Positions 17,284 through 26,099 are shown, counted from the first letter of the stretch. The stretch: DNA of 30,440 nt from an uncultured Brachyspira sp. (GCF_934747485.1 NZ_CAKVGN010000036.1:1-30440), one strand, 5' to 3'. Notes: a model not told the origin generated them from the letters alone. Program-made: numbers and translations.

Positions 17284-19898
17284 TGAAATTTAGAATAAAT
17301 CTTATTATTATTGTTATTATTCTTTTTGCTGCCTTTTTATTTTTGAGTGCGGCTGAAAGTGATTTTGAAAATTTACAAACTTCACAAAATATTGCTGTTT
17401 ATGAAGGTCTTACTATTAAAGACATAATAGTTACAGGGGAAGTAAGACTTAGCGAGGAACAAGTAAAAAATAATTTCCCTATTAAAAAAGGAAGTAAATT
17501 TTCTAGAACAGAAGTTAATAACGCTATAAAAAATTTATTTAATACAGAATCTTTTGACAGAGTTGCTATAGATGTTACAAGGGAAGATGACGGCATTATA
17601 CTTAATATAGTTGTAGCGGAGAGATTCATTATTAAAGATATAATATACAATGGAAATAAGCGTTTAAGCAGAACAGCTTTAAATGATGCTATAAAACCTA
17701 TAATGCGTGTTGGCGACCCTTATATACCGCAGAAGTTAAATGATGCTGTTAATGCTATTATCACTAATTATCAAGATAAAGGATATTTAAAGGCTTATGT
17801 TGAGCCTAAGGTTATAGAAGATAAAGAAGCTTCTGATGTTGTGATAGAGATGAATATTGTAGAGGGTAATGAGGTTAAGGTATCGAGCATTCGCTTTCAT
17901 GGTAATACGCATTTCTCGCCTAATGAATTAAAGAGACAAATGTCTACAAAAGAGAATGGCTTCTTATCTTTGGGTAAGTTTAATGAGTTTAAGTTTGAAG
18001 AAGATAAATCTAAAATAGTAAAGTATTATGCTGATAGGGGTTATTATAGGGCTAAAGTAAATAATGTACGCTATACTTATCAGTGGAGAGACCCTCAGGT
18101 AAAAAATGAGCAGGACTTAATTATAGATATTTATATAACAGAGGGTGATAAATATTATTTTGGAGACATTGGATTTAAAGGCAATTTTGTTATACCTTCA
18201 GATGTTATACAGGCAGACATAAGGTCTAAAAAGGGTGCTTTATATAATTACACTTATCATATGTCTGATTATCAGGGTATACAAAACAAATATTCTGAAA
18301 AGGGTTATATATTTAGACAAGTTATACCTGTTATATCAGTTAATGAAGAAAACAAGATAGTAAATATAATGTATGATATAGTTGAAAACGATAAAGCACA
18401 TATAGAAAATATTACAATAGCAGGAAACACTAAAACTAAAGACTTTGTTATACAGAGATATATTGATATAAAACCGGGAGAAGTATTTAACTCTGCTAAA
18501 ATACAGCGTGTGCAGGAGCGATTATATAATACGCAGTTCTTTGACAATATTAACATTAACGTAAAACCGGGTTCTGCAGAAGGACTTATGGAGCTTGGGC
18601 TTAATGTTACTGATGGTAAGTCTGCTATGGTATCCGGAGGAGGCGGTTTTTCTACTGGTTCTGGTTTTAAGGTGTTTTTGTCTGTAAGAGAAAACAACTT
18701 TTTAGGACGTGGATTACAATTAGGTTTAAGCGGCGAGTTTGGTCAGACTCAAAAGAGAATAGCAGTTAACTTTGCAGAGCCTTATTTGCTTAATTTGCCT
18801 ATATATTTGGGTATTGATTTATCTTACTTTAATGAAAGTGTTAATACAGGTTATCAAATAGGAAGCGATCAATTTGGTCTTCCTAAATATTCTTACTATA
18901 CAAGACATGGTTTTGAAGGTATTGCGAGAGTTGGTTATTATTTCTTTGATTATTATTCTACTTTCTTAACATTTGATACTATTGTACAGCAGTATCAGCA
19001 GTGGTATGACCAAGGTGCAACAGCTGCAGGTCCTGACTATGTTTTAAATGATATTAAGAAATATTTAGTTCAAAGAATAGATAAAAAAGACGGAAGTTTC
19101 CAAAGATGGCAAAGTGATTGGTTTACTACTTTTATAGTATCTTATTCTCTTCTTAGAGACAGCAGAAACGATTATCTTAACCCTACAAAAGGAAGTTTCT
19201 TAAGAGGTACGGTTGATTTCTACTTTAACCATACTCAATTAATGAGATTAAATGCTACTGGTTTCTTGGCTGTGCCTGCAACTAAATGGCTTTCATTTGC
19301 ATTTTATGGGGAGATTGGACAAATTATTGCTATTCCGGGGCTTCCTATTCAAAATGATGCTGATGTACTTTATTATCTTAATCCATTTGAAGATGTTAGA
19401 GGATGGGATACTTCTAAATATACTATATTTAAACATAATAGAGGCTTAAGCACTTATGATTTGCCTAATGAAAACGGTCAGAAAGATTCTTGGAGTTATG
19501 GTAGAGCAAAAGTGAGATTCTTTGCTGAGCTTCGTGTGCCTATTATACCAAAAACTTTAGGATTTGTTGGTTTTCTTGATGCAGGTCAATTATGGCTTCC
19601 TTATTCTACAGGGCTTAATTCTTATGGAGATACTTATGATTATCCTTCACAGTTTATGAATATTAAAGATATATTTGACCCTTCACAATATATGTATTCT
19701 GTGGGTTTTGGTTTGAGGCTTACTATACCTATATTTAATATTAGATTTTATTTTGCTAAGAGATTTGTTTATAATAAAGATGATGTTGGATTTGGTAAGG
19801 GATTTCAAGATTTTGAGGGTGATACTTATTCTCCTCTTGGTAAGTGGCTTGGCAGAGGCTGGGGAATTGCTTTTACAATGAACCACCCATTCTATTAA
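17283..19898 (+). CDS. bamA: Outer-membrane protein assembly factor BamA
   Basis: 871 aa from the GTG at 17283, chosen because GGAG (17272-17275) lies 7 nt upstream; an in-frame GTG at 17271 lacks a site. Signal peptide about 1-25. Five POTRA domains follow at roughly 43-113, 115-193, 196-287, 290-370 and 373-443, each with a '(I/V)..I.(F/Y/V)(N/K/H)GN' opening. The barrel begins near 446 (VSGGGGFSTGSG). The lid loop 6 motif is VRGWD (705-709), against the usual VRGF/Y. It ends in an aromatic (MNHPFY). BamA folds beta-barrels into the outer membrane. Its start overlaps the tamB stop (TAGTG), so the two are translationally coupled. Confidence 0.96.
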   Translation: MKFRINLIIIVIILFAAFLFLSAAESDFENLQTSQNIAVYEGLTIKDIIVTGEVRLSEEQVKNNFPIKKGSKFSRTEVNNAIKNLFNTESFDRVAIDVTREDDGIILNIVVAERFIIKDIIYNGNKRLSRTALNDAIKPIMRVGDPYIPQKLNDAVNAIITNYQDKGYLKAYVEPKVIEDKEASDVVIEMNIVEGNEVKVSSIRFHGNTHFSPNELKRQMSTKENGFLSLGKFNEFKFEEDKSKIVKYYADRGYYRAKVNNVRYTYQWRDPQVKNEQDLIIDIYITEGDKYYFGDIGFKGNFVIPSDVIQADIRSKKGALYNYTYHMSDYQGIQNKYSEKGYIFRQVIPVISVNEENKIVNIMYDIVENDKAHIENITIAGNTKTKDFVIQRYIDIKPGEVFNSAKIQRVQERLYNTQFFDNININVKPGSAEGLMELGLNVTDGKSAMVSGGGGFSTGSGFKVFLSVRENNFLGRGLQLGLSGEFGQTQKRIAVNFAEPYLLNLPIYLGIDLSYFNESVNTGYQIGSDQFGLPKYSYYTRHGFEGIARVGYYFFDYYSTFLTFDTIVQQYQQWYDQGATAAGPDYVLNDIKKYLVQRIDKKDGSFQRWQSDWFTTFIVSYSLLRDSRNDYLNPTKGSFLRGTVDFYFNHTQLMRLNATGFLAVPATKWLSFAFYGEIGQIIAIPGLPIQNDADVLYYLNPFEDVRGWDTSKYTIFKHNRGLSTYDLPNENGQKDSWSYGRAKVRFFAELRVPIIPKTLGFVGFLDAGQLWLPYSTGLNSYGDTYDYPSQFMNIKDIFDPSQYMYSVGFGLRLTIPIFNIRFYFAKRFVYNKDDVGFGKGFQDFEGDTYSPLGKWLGRGWGIAFTMNHPFY

Positions 19899-19985
19899 AA
19901 AATTATATTGCTATTTTGCAGTTTTTATTATAACTTTTATGATATAAATAATTTGTCAGTAAAGTATAAAAGGAGAAAATAAATT

Positions 19986-20411
19986 ATGAAAAAATATTAT
20001 ATTTTTGGCTTAATGTTTTTGTCTTTTTTGGTTATATCTGTAATAAGTCCGAGAGTTTTTACTCAATCATATAGGCTTACTAAAGTTGGTTATGTTGATT
20101 TAGATAGAGTTGTAAAAGAAGTTACTAAAGATGAAGTTTTTGTTGAGAATCTAAAACTAAAAATGGAAGAGCAAAATAATAGAGATATGGCAGAAACTAA
20201 TAATACAGAAATTAATACTAATCCGAGAGATAATTCTTTGAGGGGACAGGTTAAAAGACAGGTTGCTTCATCACTTCTTGGCATAGTAAAAAAAGAAGGC
20301 TATACTCTAATACTCGAGAGAACTGAGTATGCTATTCTTTATGCAGATAGAAATTTTGATATTACAGATGCTGTTATTAAAGATGTTAAAGAATCTGTTA
20401 TGAAAAAATAA
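19986..20411 (+). CDS. skp: Skp/OmpH-family periplasmic chaperone, short form
   Basis: 141 aa with a signal segment at about 5-26. The Skp core is split as usual. The N-terminal strand is KVGYVDLDRVVKE (33-45). The C-terminal part is YTLILERTEYAILYADRNFDITDAVI (106-131), equivalent to the 'Y..V.....vly......DIT..Vi' end of OmpH proteins. Between them the helical tentacle is short and rich in Asn, Thr and charge (about 60-85), so the trimer cavity would be smaller than in E. coli Skp. AAAGGAG lies just upstream. Position directly after bamA supports a role in delivering outer-membrane proteins to Bam. Confidence 0.82.
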   Translation: MKKYYIFGLMFLSFLVISVISPRVFTQSYRLTKVGYVDLDRVVKEVTKDEVFVENLKLKMEEQNNRDMAETNNTEINTNPRDNSLRGQVKRQVASSLLGIVKKEGYTLILERTEYAILYADRNFDITDAVIKDVKESVMKK

Positions 20412-20446
20412 TTATTATAATATTATTTAGTTAAAAATGCATAGTA

Positions 20447-20475
20447 TTGACAAATAATAGAAAAAACTTTATATT
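20447..20475 (+). promoter_or_regulatory. Strong promoter of the 6S RNA candidate
   Basis: Consensus TTGACA (20447-20452), a 17-bp spacer and TATATT (20470-20475). It predicts a start near 20482, exactly where the closing stem of the RNA begins. Confidence 0.8.
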
Positions 20476-20481
20476 AATAAT

Positions 20482-20680
20482 ACTCTGCTTGGTACGTGAA
20501 GCGATGACATTCTTGCACCAGTATAATTTAATGCTAAAGGGATCTGGATTGAAGCATTAATGATAGGCTCGCCATTATCGCGATATGGTATAGAGAAATC
20601 AAGGTCATGTTTCTGGGGAACCCACCTGACTATAAAGTTAGGTGCATTTATGTCGCATACGGCTATAGCGGAGCTTTTTT
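20482..20680 (+). ncRNA. ssrS: Probable 6S RNA
   Basis: About 199 nt with no coding frame, bounded by a consensus promoter and a T6 tail (20675-20680). The ends pair: CTCTGCT (20483-20489) with AGCGGAG (20667-20673), then GCGAT (20501-20505) with GTCGC (20652-20656), giving one long closing stem. Inside are a hairpin TTAATGCT/AGCATTAA (20528-20535 and 20553-20560) and GGGGAACCCACCTGAC, whose CACCTGAC (20623-20630) pairs with GTTAGGTG (20637-20644). A 6S RNA has a closing stem, a central bubble mimicking an open promoter, and a GGAACCCACC-type bubble hairpin. It would bind the sigma70 holoenzyme. SRP RNA, tmRNA and RNase P signatures are absent. No other gene is visible in 20412-20750. Confidence 0.72.
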
Positions 20681-20750
20681 ATATAAAAAATATTCGCTTA
20701 CTTTTAATCAAATAAAAAATCCAACGCATACAAATAATTAGAGAGTAAAT

Positions 20751-21782
20751 ATGGATAATAAGACAAATAAAGAAAATGTGAGGCTTGTTAAGGTTATATT
20801 AGAATCGGGTTTTGCAAGCAGAAGAAATTGCGAGAAAGCTATAATGTCTGGAAGGGTGAGAGTAAATAATCAGGTGATATTAGACCCTGCTTATAGAGTT
20901 AAAGAAACAGACAGTGTCTCAATAGATAGAAATATTATAGAGAGGCAAACTAAAAGGTATATGGCTTTATATAAGCCTTTGGGTGTTGTGAGCACTACTA
21001 AATATTTACCCGGCAGGAGAATTATTACAGAGTTTTTTAAGGGTATTAAAGAGAGGCTTTTTTATGCTGGAAGGCTTGACTCCGAATCCCGCGGAATTAT
21101 GATTATTACAAATGACGGAGAATTTGCTAATATCATCACGCATCCTTCTTATGAAATATTAAAGGTTTATGATGTTACTGTTAATGGAAAAATAGATTCC
21201 GAAGCTCTTTTAAAAGCAAGCGGCGGCATCACTATAAAAAATGTTACATATTCTCCTTTTAAATTTAAAATTCTTTCAAAAGGAAGAGTACAAAGCAAAA
21301 TTCGACTTACTATAAACGAAGGTAAAAACAGGGAGATAAGAAAAATATTTGATTATTTGGGTTATAAGGTAATTGATTTGGAGAGAATATCTGTTGGATG
21401 TGTGAGTAAATATGATGATGTGTCCGGTACTTTAGAAGCTGGGCATATTAGAGATTTAACAAAAAAAGAAATAGAGTTCTTCTTTAAACAAAAAGATAAA
21501 AAGCTCAAAGAAATAGAGTCTTTATTTTCTAATAGCACAATTAAAGATATTAAAGATGATGAAGAGTTTAATGAAGAAGATTTTCTAAAAGATAGTGAAA
21601 AAGAAATACAAAAAGAAGAGAAAAAGAAGCATGATAAATCTAAATGGGCTAAAGCTAAACCTAAGAAAAAGAGATTAGCTTCTAAAAAATCTGTTTTTGT
21701 TAAAGAAAAGAAATTAAAAACTGTAAAAAAATCTGTTAAAAATCCATTAAAAAAGAATTTGAAATCTAAGAGAAGTAAATAA
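20751..21782 (+). CDS. rluB: RsuA/RluB-family 23S/16S rRNA pseudouridine synthase with a Lys-rich tail
   Basis: 343 aa. An N-terminal S4 RNA-binding domain (about 11-58, VRLVKVILESGFASRRNCEKA) precedes the RsuA-type catalytic domain (70-235), with YAGRLDSESRG and catalytic Asp110. ALYKPLG (72-78), NEGKNREIRKIF and the LERISVG segment are also family features. It isomerises a specific uridine in ribosomal RNA; RluB (23S) is more likely than RsuA, but the target is not provable here. Residues about 245-343 are an extra basic, Lys-rich disordered tail that probably adds RNA affinity. The start has GAGAG upstream. It follows the 6S RNA. Confidence 0.88.
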   Translation: MDNKTNKENVRLVKVILESGFASRRNCEKAIMSGRVRVNNQVILDPAYRVKETDSVSIDRNIIERQTKRYMALYKPLGVVSTTKYLPGRRIITEFFKGIKERLFYAGRLDSESRGIMIITNDGEFANIITHPSYEILKVYDVTVNGKIDSEALLKASGGITIKNVTYSPFKFKILSKGRVQSKIRLTINEGKNREIRKIFDYLGYKVIDLERISVGCVSKYDDVSGTLEAGHIRDLTKKEIEFFFKQKDKKLKEIESLFSNSTIKDIKDDEEFNEEDFLKDSEKEIQKEEKKKHDKSKWAKAKPKKKRLASKKSVFVKEKKLKTVKKSVKNPLKKNLKSKRSK

Positions 21783-21784
21783 TT

Positions 21785-21807
21785 AGCCCTATAATAGTTA
21801 TAGGGCT
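21785..21807 (+). terminator. Terminator-like hairpin after the pseudouridine synthase gene
   Basis: A perfect 10-bp stem, AGCCCTATAA (21785-21794) with TTATAGGGCT (21798-21807), and a 3-nt loop, 2 bp after the stop codon. The following sequence is only moderately T-rich. Confidence 0.65.
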
Positions 21808-22001
21808 ATCACTTTATTAATATATTAAAATCATAGAAGTATATACATATTTTTATCATTAAAAATACACTATAGAACAAAAAAAATCAATAAAAATAAT
21901 AAGTTTTTTATTTTATTTTTGTTATATTTTTTATAAATATTTATAAAAAATTAATTACAAATTTACATTATATTGGTTTTTATATATGCGGGGGTTTTTA
22001 T

Positions 22002-23336
22002 ATGTTAAAAAGGATATTCTTTTTATTTATAATAATTATTTTAATGATATCTTGCAGAAAAGCTGTAACGCGTCCTAATATGTCCAATTTAGGAACTCCT
22101 CCTTCAGAAGAGGGTATTCCAGAAATACCTGATATTACACCTCCGGATAATGAAGAAGATTATTACATAAAAGCAAATGATACAGAAGATATGATTAAAA
22201 ATAAGATTCAAAAATATTATGATAAACATAGTATATATGTTGCTTTAATCGATGATACTGAAAATAATATAGAGAAAAATGGCACTATAGAAAAGATTAA
22301 TAATATTATAAATAATGATATTTATTCTCAGGGCGTATTTTTAGATTTGAGTAAAACTGATATGACAAAAATATCTGACAATTTATTTATGGATAGTAAG
22401 CATTTATCTTCTGTAAAACTTCCTGAGACTATTACTAGTATAGGCGTTGGTGCTTTTTCAAATGCTAAAGCATTATCAGCAATTAATTTTCCTTCTGTAT
22501 TAAATGAAATAGGAAAAGGTGCATTTTATGGTTGTGCAAATTTGCAAGAAGTGAATTTAGAATACGCACAAATAAAAATTATATCTGATCAATCTTTTGA
22601 TGGTTGTTTAAAATTAGCAAAAGTTACGCTTCCTAATATGTTGTTAGCTATAAATGAAAAAGCTTTTAATAATTGTGAAAGTTTAACAGCAATTAATTTT
22701 CCTGCTACATTAGAAGATATGGGAGAAGGTGCATTTTTAAAATGTAAAAGTTTGCAAGAAGCTAATTTGAAAGATACACAAATAACTATATTATCTAATT
22801 ATGTTTTTAGCGATTGTAATAATTTAACTTTAGTTACGCTTCCTGATGGACTATTAGGAATGGAAAACGGTGCTTTTAGTTATTGTACTTCATTGGAAGA
22901 GATTACTTTTCCAGAAAATTTTATAGTTATAGGAAATTCTGTTTTTTATGAATGTATCAGCTTAAAAAAAGTAAATTTTAATGATAAACTTAAATCTATT
23001 TATCACTATGCTTTTTATGGCTGTTCATCTCTTTCAAAAATATCATTGCCAAGCAGTTTACAAGAGTTGGGAGCAGCGGGTTTAGCAGAGATATTTCCAG
23101 AATGTACTTCATTATCAGATGTTGAATATTTAGGAACAAACCCAGAAGATATAGCTTATTTTGGCAACATATTTGGCACATCTTCTAATCCTCAAAATTT
23201 ATATTTACCTAATGTAGATGACCCGGCAAGCATCCAACCGCCTTCTCAAGACCCTAATCCTTGGATAAATTTCTTAGGATATGATTGGACTGATAAAATA
23301 AAATATAGAGAATCTATGCCTAATGAAATAATATAA
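22002..23336 (+). CDS. BspA-like leucine-rich-repeat lipoprotein
   Basis: 444 aa. The leader MLKRIFFLFIIIILMISC carries a lipobox with Cys18. A Pro/Glu-rich linker follows (about 25-60). Residues 130-385 are 23-residue LRR_5 repeats of the type 'L..V.LP..l..IG..AF..C..L'. Such Treponema/Brachyspira/BspA proteins are usually surface-exposed and bind host or bacterial proteins; no ligand can be inferred. The nucleotide sequence shows a higher-order 210-bp periodicity (see the repeat entry). The ribosome site is unusually G-rich (GCGGGGG, 7 nt before ATG). A weak TTGTTA-17-TATAAA lies at 21919-21947. Confidence 0.88.
   Translation: MLKRIFFLFIIIILMISCRKAVTRPNMSNLGTPPSEEGIPEIPDITPPDNEEDYYIKANDTEDMIKNKIQKYYDKHSIYVALIDDTENNIEKNGTIEKINNIINNDIYSQGVFLDLSKTDMTKISDNLFMDSKHLSSVKLPETITSIGVGAFSNAKALSAINFPSVLNEIGKGAFYGCANLQEVNLEYAQIKIISDQSFDGCLKLAKVTLPNMLLAINEKAFNNCESLTAINFPATLEDMGEGAFLKCKSLQEANLKDTQITILSNYVFSDCNNLTLVTLPDGLLGMENGAFSYCTSLEEITFPENFIVIGNSVFYECISLKKVNFNDKLKSIYHYAFYGCSSLSKISLPSSLQELGAAGLAEIFPECTSLSDVEYLGTNPEDIAYFGNIFGTSSNPQNLYLPNVDDPASIQPPSQDPNPWINFLGYDWTDKIKYRESMPNEII
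22479..23000 (+). repeat. 210-bp higher-order repeats inside the LRR gene
   Basis: The segment AATTAATTTTCC occurs at 22481 and 22691, and its variant GATTACTTTTCC at 22901, exactly 210 bp apart (70 codons, about three LRR units). The motif TTTGCAAGAAG(T/C)(G/T)AATTT(A/G) likewise recurs within the first two units. The copies are diverged but still recognisable as DNA. Confidence 0.7.
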
Positions 23337-23346
23337 AAAATAATAT

Positions 23347-23379
23347 AGAACTTATAACATTTTTACAGGTTCTCTTTTT
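23347..23379 (+). terminator. Terminator after the LRR lipoprotein gene
   Basis: AGAACTT (23347-23353) pairs with AGGTTCT (23367-23373) around a 13-nt loop, followed by CTTTTT. Confidence 0.6.
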
Positions 23380-23411
23380 CATTTTGCATAAAAATAATAT
23401 TAAACTTTTAC

Positions 23412-23440
23412 TTGATTATATGCTTTTTATATAATATACT
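23412..23440 (+). promoter_or_regulatory. Predicted promoter of the phosphohexomutase gene
   Basis: TTGATT (23412-23417), 17 bp, TATACT (23435-23440). The start would be near 23447, about 40 nt before the ATG. Confidence 0.6.
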
Positions 23441-23487
23441 TTAAACATAATATTAAAATTAGAAAAAAATTAGGGGTGTAATAACTT

Positions 23488-25179
23488 ATGGAAAAAAATG
23501 TACAAGATAGAATTAATTCTTGGCTTAATGGCTCTTATGATGAAGAAACCAAAAAAGAAATTAAGGCATTATTAGATTCTGGAAATGAAAAAGAATTAAC
23601 AGATGCTTTTTATAGAGATTTAGAGTTTGGTACAGGCGGTTTAAGAGGCATAATGGGGGTTGGTACTAACAGAATGAATAAATATACTGTTGGTGTTGCT
23701 ACTCAAGGTTTAGCTAACTATATACTTAAACAAGGCTCAAATAATTATAAAGTTGCTATAGGATATGATTCAAGAAACAATTCTGATGTATTTTCTAAAG
23801 CTGCCGCTGAAATACTTTCTTCAAACGATATAAGCGTTTATCTATATGACGATATTCACCCTATATCACTTCTTTCTTATGCTGTTAGAAGTTTAGGCTG
23901 TATTGCTGGAATTGTTGTTACTGCAAGCCATAACCCTAAAGAATATAATGGTTATAAAGTTTATTGGACTGACGGTGCTCAGGTTATTCCTCCTCATGAT
24001 AAAAATATAATAGATGAAGTATTGAAAGTTAAGCCTGAAGAGGTGAAGATGGGAGATGCTTCAAAGGTTACTCTTATAGGAAAAGATATTGAAGATAAAT
24101 ACATGAATGATTTAATGTCTTATTTAGTTAATCCTGATATTATTAAAAAACATCATGATATAAAGATAGTTTACACCCCTATTCATGGTTCTGGTTATAA
24201 AATGGTTCCTATGGCTTTGAGAAAGGCAGGATTTACTAATTTAACAACTTTAGAGGGTGCTCAGCCTCCTAATGGAAACTTCCCTACTGTTGAATCGCCT
24301 AACCCAGAAAACCCTGAAGCATTACAGATAGCTGTTAATAAAGCTAAGGAGATTGGTGCTGAACTTGTTATGGGTACTGACCCAGACTGCGACAGAATGG
24401 GCTGTGCTTTGCTTACTAAAGATGGTTCTTACATGTATCTTACTGGTAACCAAATAGGTTCTATAATTGCATACTATCTCATTACAAATAAAAAGAATAT
24501 TCAAAACCCTTATATAGTAAAAACTATAGTAACAACTGAGCTTGCAAGGGCTATTGCCGATGCTAATAATGTTAAGCTTTATGATGTACTTACCGGTTTT
24601 AAATGGATTGCTGATATTATAGAGAGAACAAAAGATGGTACATATTTATTTGGTTTTGAAGAGAGCTTTGGATATTGTATTAACTCAAATGTACGCGATA
24701 AAGATGGTGTTAGCTCTTGTTTGATGCTTGCTGAAGTGCTTGCTTATTGTAAAGACAACAATATGACATTAGCTGACTATTTAGAAAGCATTTATGAAAA
24801 ATATGGTTACTTCTATGAAGAAACTATTTCAATTACTAAAAAAGGTGCTGATGGAGCTAAGGCTATAGCTGATTTAATGACTTATTATAGAAACAATTTA
24901 CCTAAAGAGATTTCTGGTGTTGAAGTTGTAAGCATAAGCGATTATGAGAAAAAAGAAGTTTATGACAATAGCGGTAAAAAAATAAGCGACATTACTCTTC
25001 CAAAATCTAATGTTCTTCAATACATACTTTCTGATAAAACAAAAATTACTATAAGACCTTCTGGTACTGAACCAAAAATAAAATTCTATTTTGAAGTTTG
25101 CGTAAAAGAAAGCAAAGATAAAAGGCTTGCAGTTGCTAAAGAAAAAGTAGCTAATTTCAAGAAGTTTATAAAAGAATAA
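23488..25179 (+). CDS. Alpha-D-phosphohexomutase (phosphoglucomutase/phosphomannomutase, PgcA-like)
   Basis: A 563-aa cytoplasmic enzyme interconverting hexose 1- and 6-phosphates. All four domains are present. GTGGLRG is at 48-54. The phosphoserine loop TASHNPKEYNGYK is at 145-157 with Ser147. The Mg site DPDCDR is at 298-303. The sugar loop GFEES is at 389-393. The phosphate-binding RPSGTEPK is at 523-530. Length and GFEES fit the long bacterial PGM2/PgcA branch, so glucose-phosphate mutase is the likelier activity. AGGGGT (23472-23477) is the ribosome site. It would link imported or released glucose to glycolysis and to sugar-nucleotide synthesis. Confidence 0.94.
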   Translation: MEKNVQDRINSWLNGSYDEETKKEIKALLDSGNEKELTDAFYRDLEFGTGGLRGIMGVGTNRMNKYTVGVATQGLANYILKQGSNNYKVAIGYDSRNNSDVFSKAAAEILSSNDISVYLYDDIHPISLLSYAVRSLGCIAGIVVTASHNPKEYNGYKVYWTDGAQVIPPHDKNIIDEVLKVKPEEVKMGDASKVTLIGKDIEDKYMNDLMSYLVNPDIIKKHHDIKIVYTPIHGSGYKMVPMALRKAGFTNLTTLEGAQPPNGNFPTVESPNPENPEALQIAVNKAKEIGAELVMGTDPDCDRMGCALLTKDGSYMYLTGNQIGSIIAYYLITNKKNIQNPYIVKTIVTTELARAIADANNVKLYDVLTGFKWIADIIERTKDGTYLFGFEESFGYCINSNVRDKDGVSSCLMLAEVLAYCKDNNMTLADYLESIYEKYGYFYEETISITKKGADGAKAIADLMTYYRNNLPKEISGVEVVSISDYEKKEVYDNSGKKISDITLPKSNVLQYILSDKTKITIRPSGTEPKIKFYFEVCVKESKDKRLAVAKEKVANFKKFIKE

Positions 25180-25200
25180 TATTTATTTAACTATTAATAA

Positions 25201-25237
25201 AGAAGAAGCTCTAATTAATAGGGCTTCTTCTTTTTTT
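25201..25237 (+). terminator. Strong rho-independent terminator after the phosphohexomutase gene
   Basis: AGAAGAAGCTCTA (25201-25213) pairs with TAGGGCTTCTTCT (25219-25231) around a 5-nt loop, followed by seven T. Confidence 0.92.
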
Positions 25238-25238
25238 G

Positions 25239-25380
25239 TCTTTTATAATTCCCCGCCCTTTAAGTTTTATTGTGTAAACTAGAAATATAATTTATATTTA
25301 TTTTCAGCTAAATAATAAAAAGCACCCCCACCCAAGCTTTTTTTAATCTTTATGGTTTTTAAAGCACGCGGTAAATAAAT
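25239..25380. repeat. Dispersed ~140-bp intergenic repeat, copy D1
   Basis: Begins TATAATTCCCCGCCCTTTAAG, contains AGAAATATAATTTATATTTATTTT(T)CAGCT, then ATAAAAAGCACCCCCACCC, and ends GCACGCGGTAAATAAA. It aligns over its length with the copy at 26100. It starts directly after a terminator T run. The rest of the gap up to the pfpI gene holds only its -10 box. Confidence 0.75.
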
Positions 25381-25516
25381 TTATGTTTATAGATTACAGT
25401 GCATTATTAACTTAATTGGCTTTGAAGATGAGTTTAACGCGTGTTGTAATAAATCTTATAGTTAATAAACAAAATTGTAATACAATTTATTAATAGCAAC
25501 AATATAAAAAATGTTA

Positions 25517-25522
25517 TATAAT
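25517..25522 (+). promoter_or_regulatory. -10 box upstream of the PfpI gene
   Basis: A perfect TATAAT (25517-25522) 30 bp before the start codon. No good -35 element is seen at the expected distance. Confidence 0.45.
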
Positions 25523-25552
25523 ACAGCATCATTATATAAAGGAAGTATACAA

Positions 25553-26053
25553 ATGAAAGCATTAATTATTACAGATAATTTATTTGAAGATTCAGAATTA
25601 TTTTATCCTTATTTCAGATTATTAGAAGAAGGAGTTGAAGTTGATATAGCAGCTCTAAATAAAGGAGAAATTAAAGGTGAATATTTTTTCAAAGTTGATG
25701 CAAAATTAGATTTTTCTGAAGTAGAGCCTTCAAATTATAAAGCATTAATAATACCTGGTGGAAGAGCACCTGAAGCTATAAGAGGCAATGAAAACGTTAA
25801 AAAAATAGTAAAGTATTTTGTTGACAACAACCTTACTATAGGAGCTATTTGTCATGGTCAGCAAACTTTAATATCTGCAAAAGTATTAGAAGGAAAAGAT
25901 GCTACATGTTATATAGCTATAAAAGATGATTTAATAAATGCTAAAGCTAATTATAAAGATGAAAAAGTAGTAGTATGCGGAAATATCATAACTTCAAGAT
26001 GTCCTGATGATTTGCCTTATTTTGCTAAAGAGATAATAAAGAAATTGAAATAA
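25553..26053 (+). CDS. PfpI/DJ-1 superfamily protein (type 1 glutamine amidotransferase-like)
   Basis: 166 aa from the ATG at 25553, which has GGAAG (25541-25545) 7 nt upstream; the earlier ATG at 25511 overlaps the -10 box and has no site. The flavodoxin-like fold carries Glu12 (NLFEDSE), the nucleophile elbow AICHGQQ with Cys100 and His101, and IIPGGRAPE (66-74). This Glu12-Cys100-His101 layout is the PfpI arrangement. Members include deglycase-like, protease-like and stress proteins; activity here is unassigned. The gene is monocistronic and stands alone between two copies of the same intergenic repeat. Confidence 0.88.
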   Translation: MKALIITDNLFEDSELFYPYFRLLEEGVEVDIAALNKGEIKGEYFFKVDAKLDFSEVEPSNYKALIIPGGRAPEAIRGNENVKKIVKYFVDNNLTIGAICHGQQTLISAKVLEGKDATCYIAIKDDLINAKANYKDEKVVVCGNIITSRCPDDLPYFAKEIIKKLK

Positions 26054-26067
26054 AATATATAAAGATG

Positions 26068-26094
26068 AGAGGCTCTAATACAGAGCTTCTTTTT
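26068..26094 (+). terminator. Terminator after the PfpI gene
   Basis: AGAGGCTCT (26068-26076) pairs with AGAGCTTCT (26082-26090), one G-T pair, 5-nt loop, then TTTT. Confidence 0.85.
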
Positions 26095-26099
26095 GGGCC

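Noticed and set aside
20482..20680. SRP RNA, tmRNA or RNase P RNA at this locus
   Set aside because: No GGAAG.AGC SRP loop, no tRNA-like ends with CCA or tag frame, and no RNase P core motifs such as GAGGAAAGTCC.
25511..25552. The upstream ATG 25511 for the PfpI gene
   Set aside because: It overlaps the TATAAT box, and the ATG at 25553 has a proper ribosome site and gives the family N-terminus.
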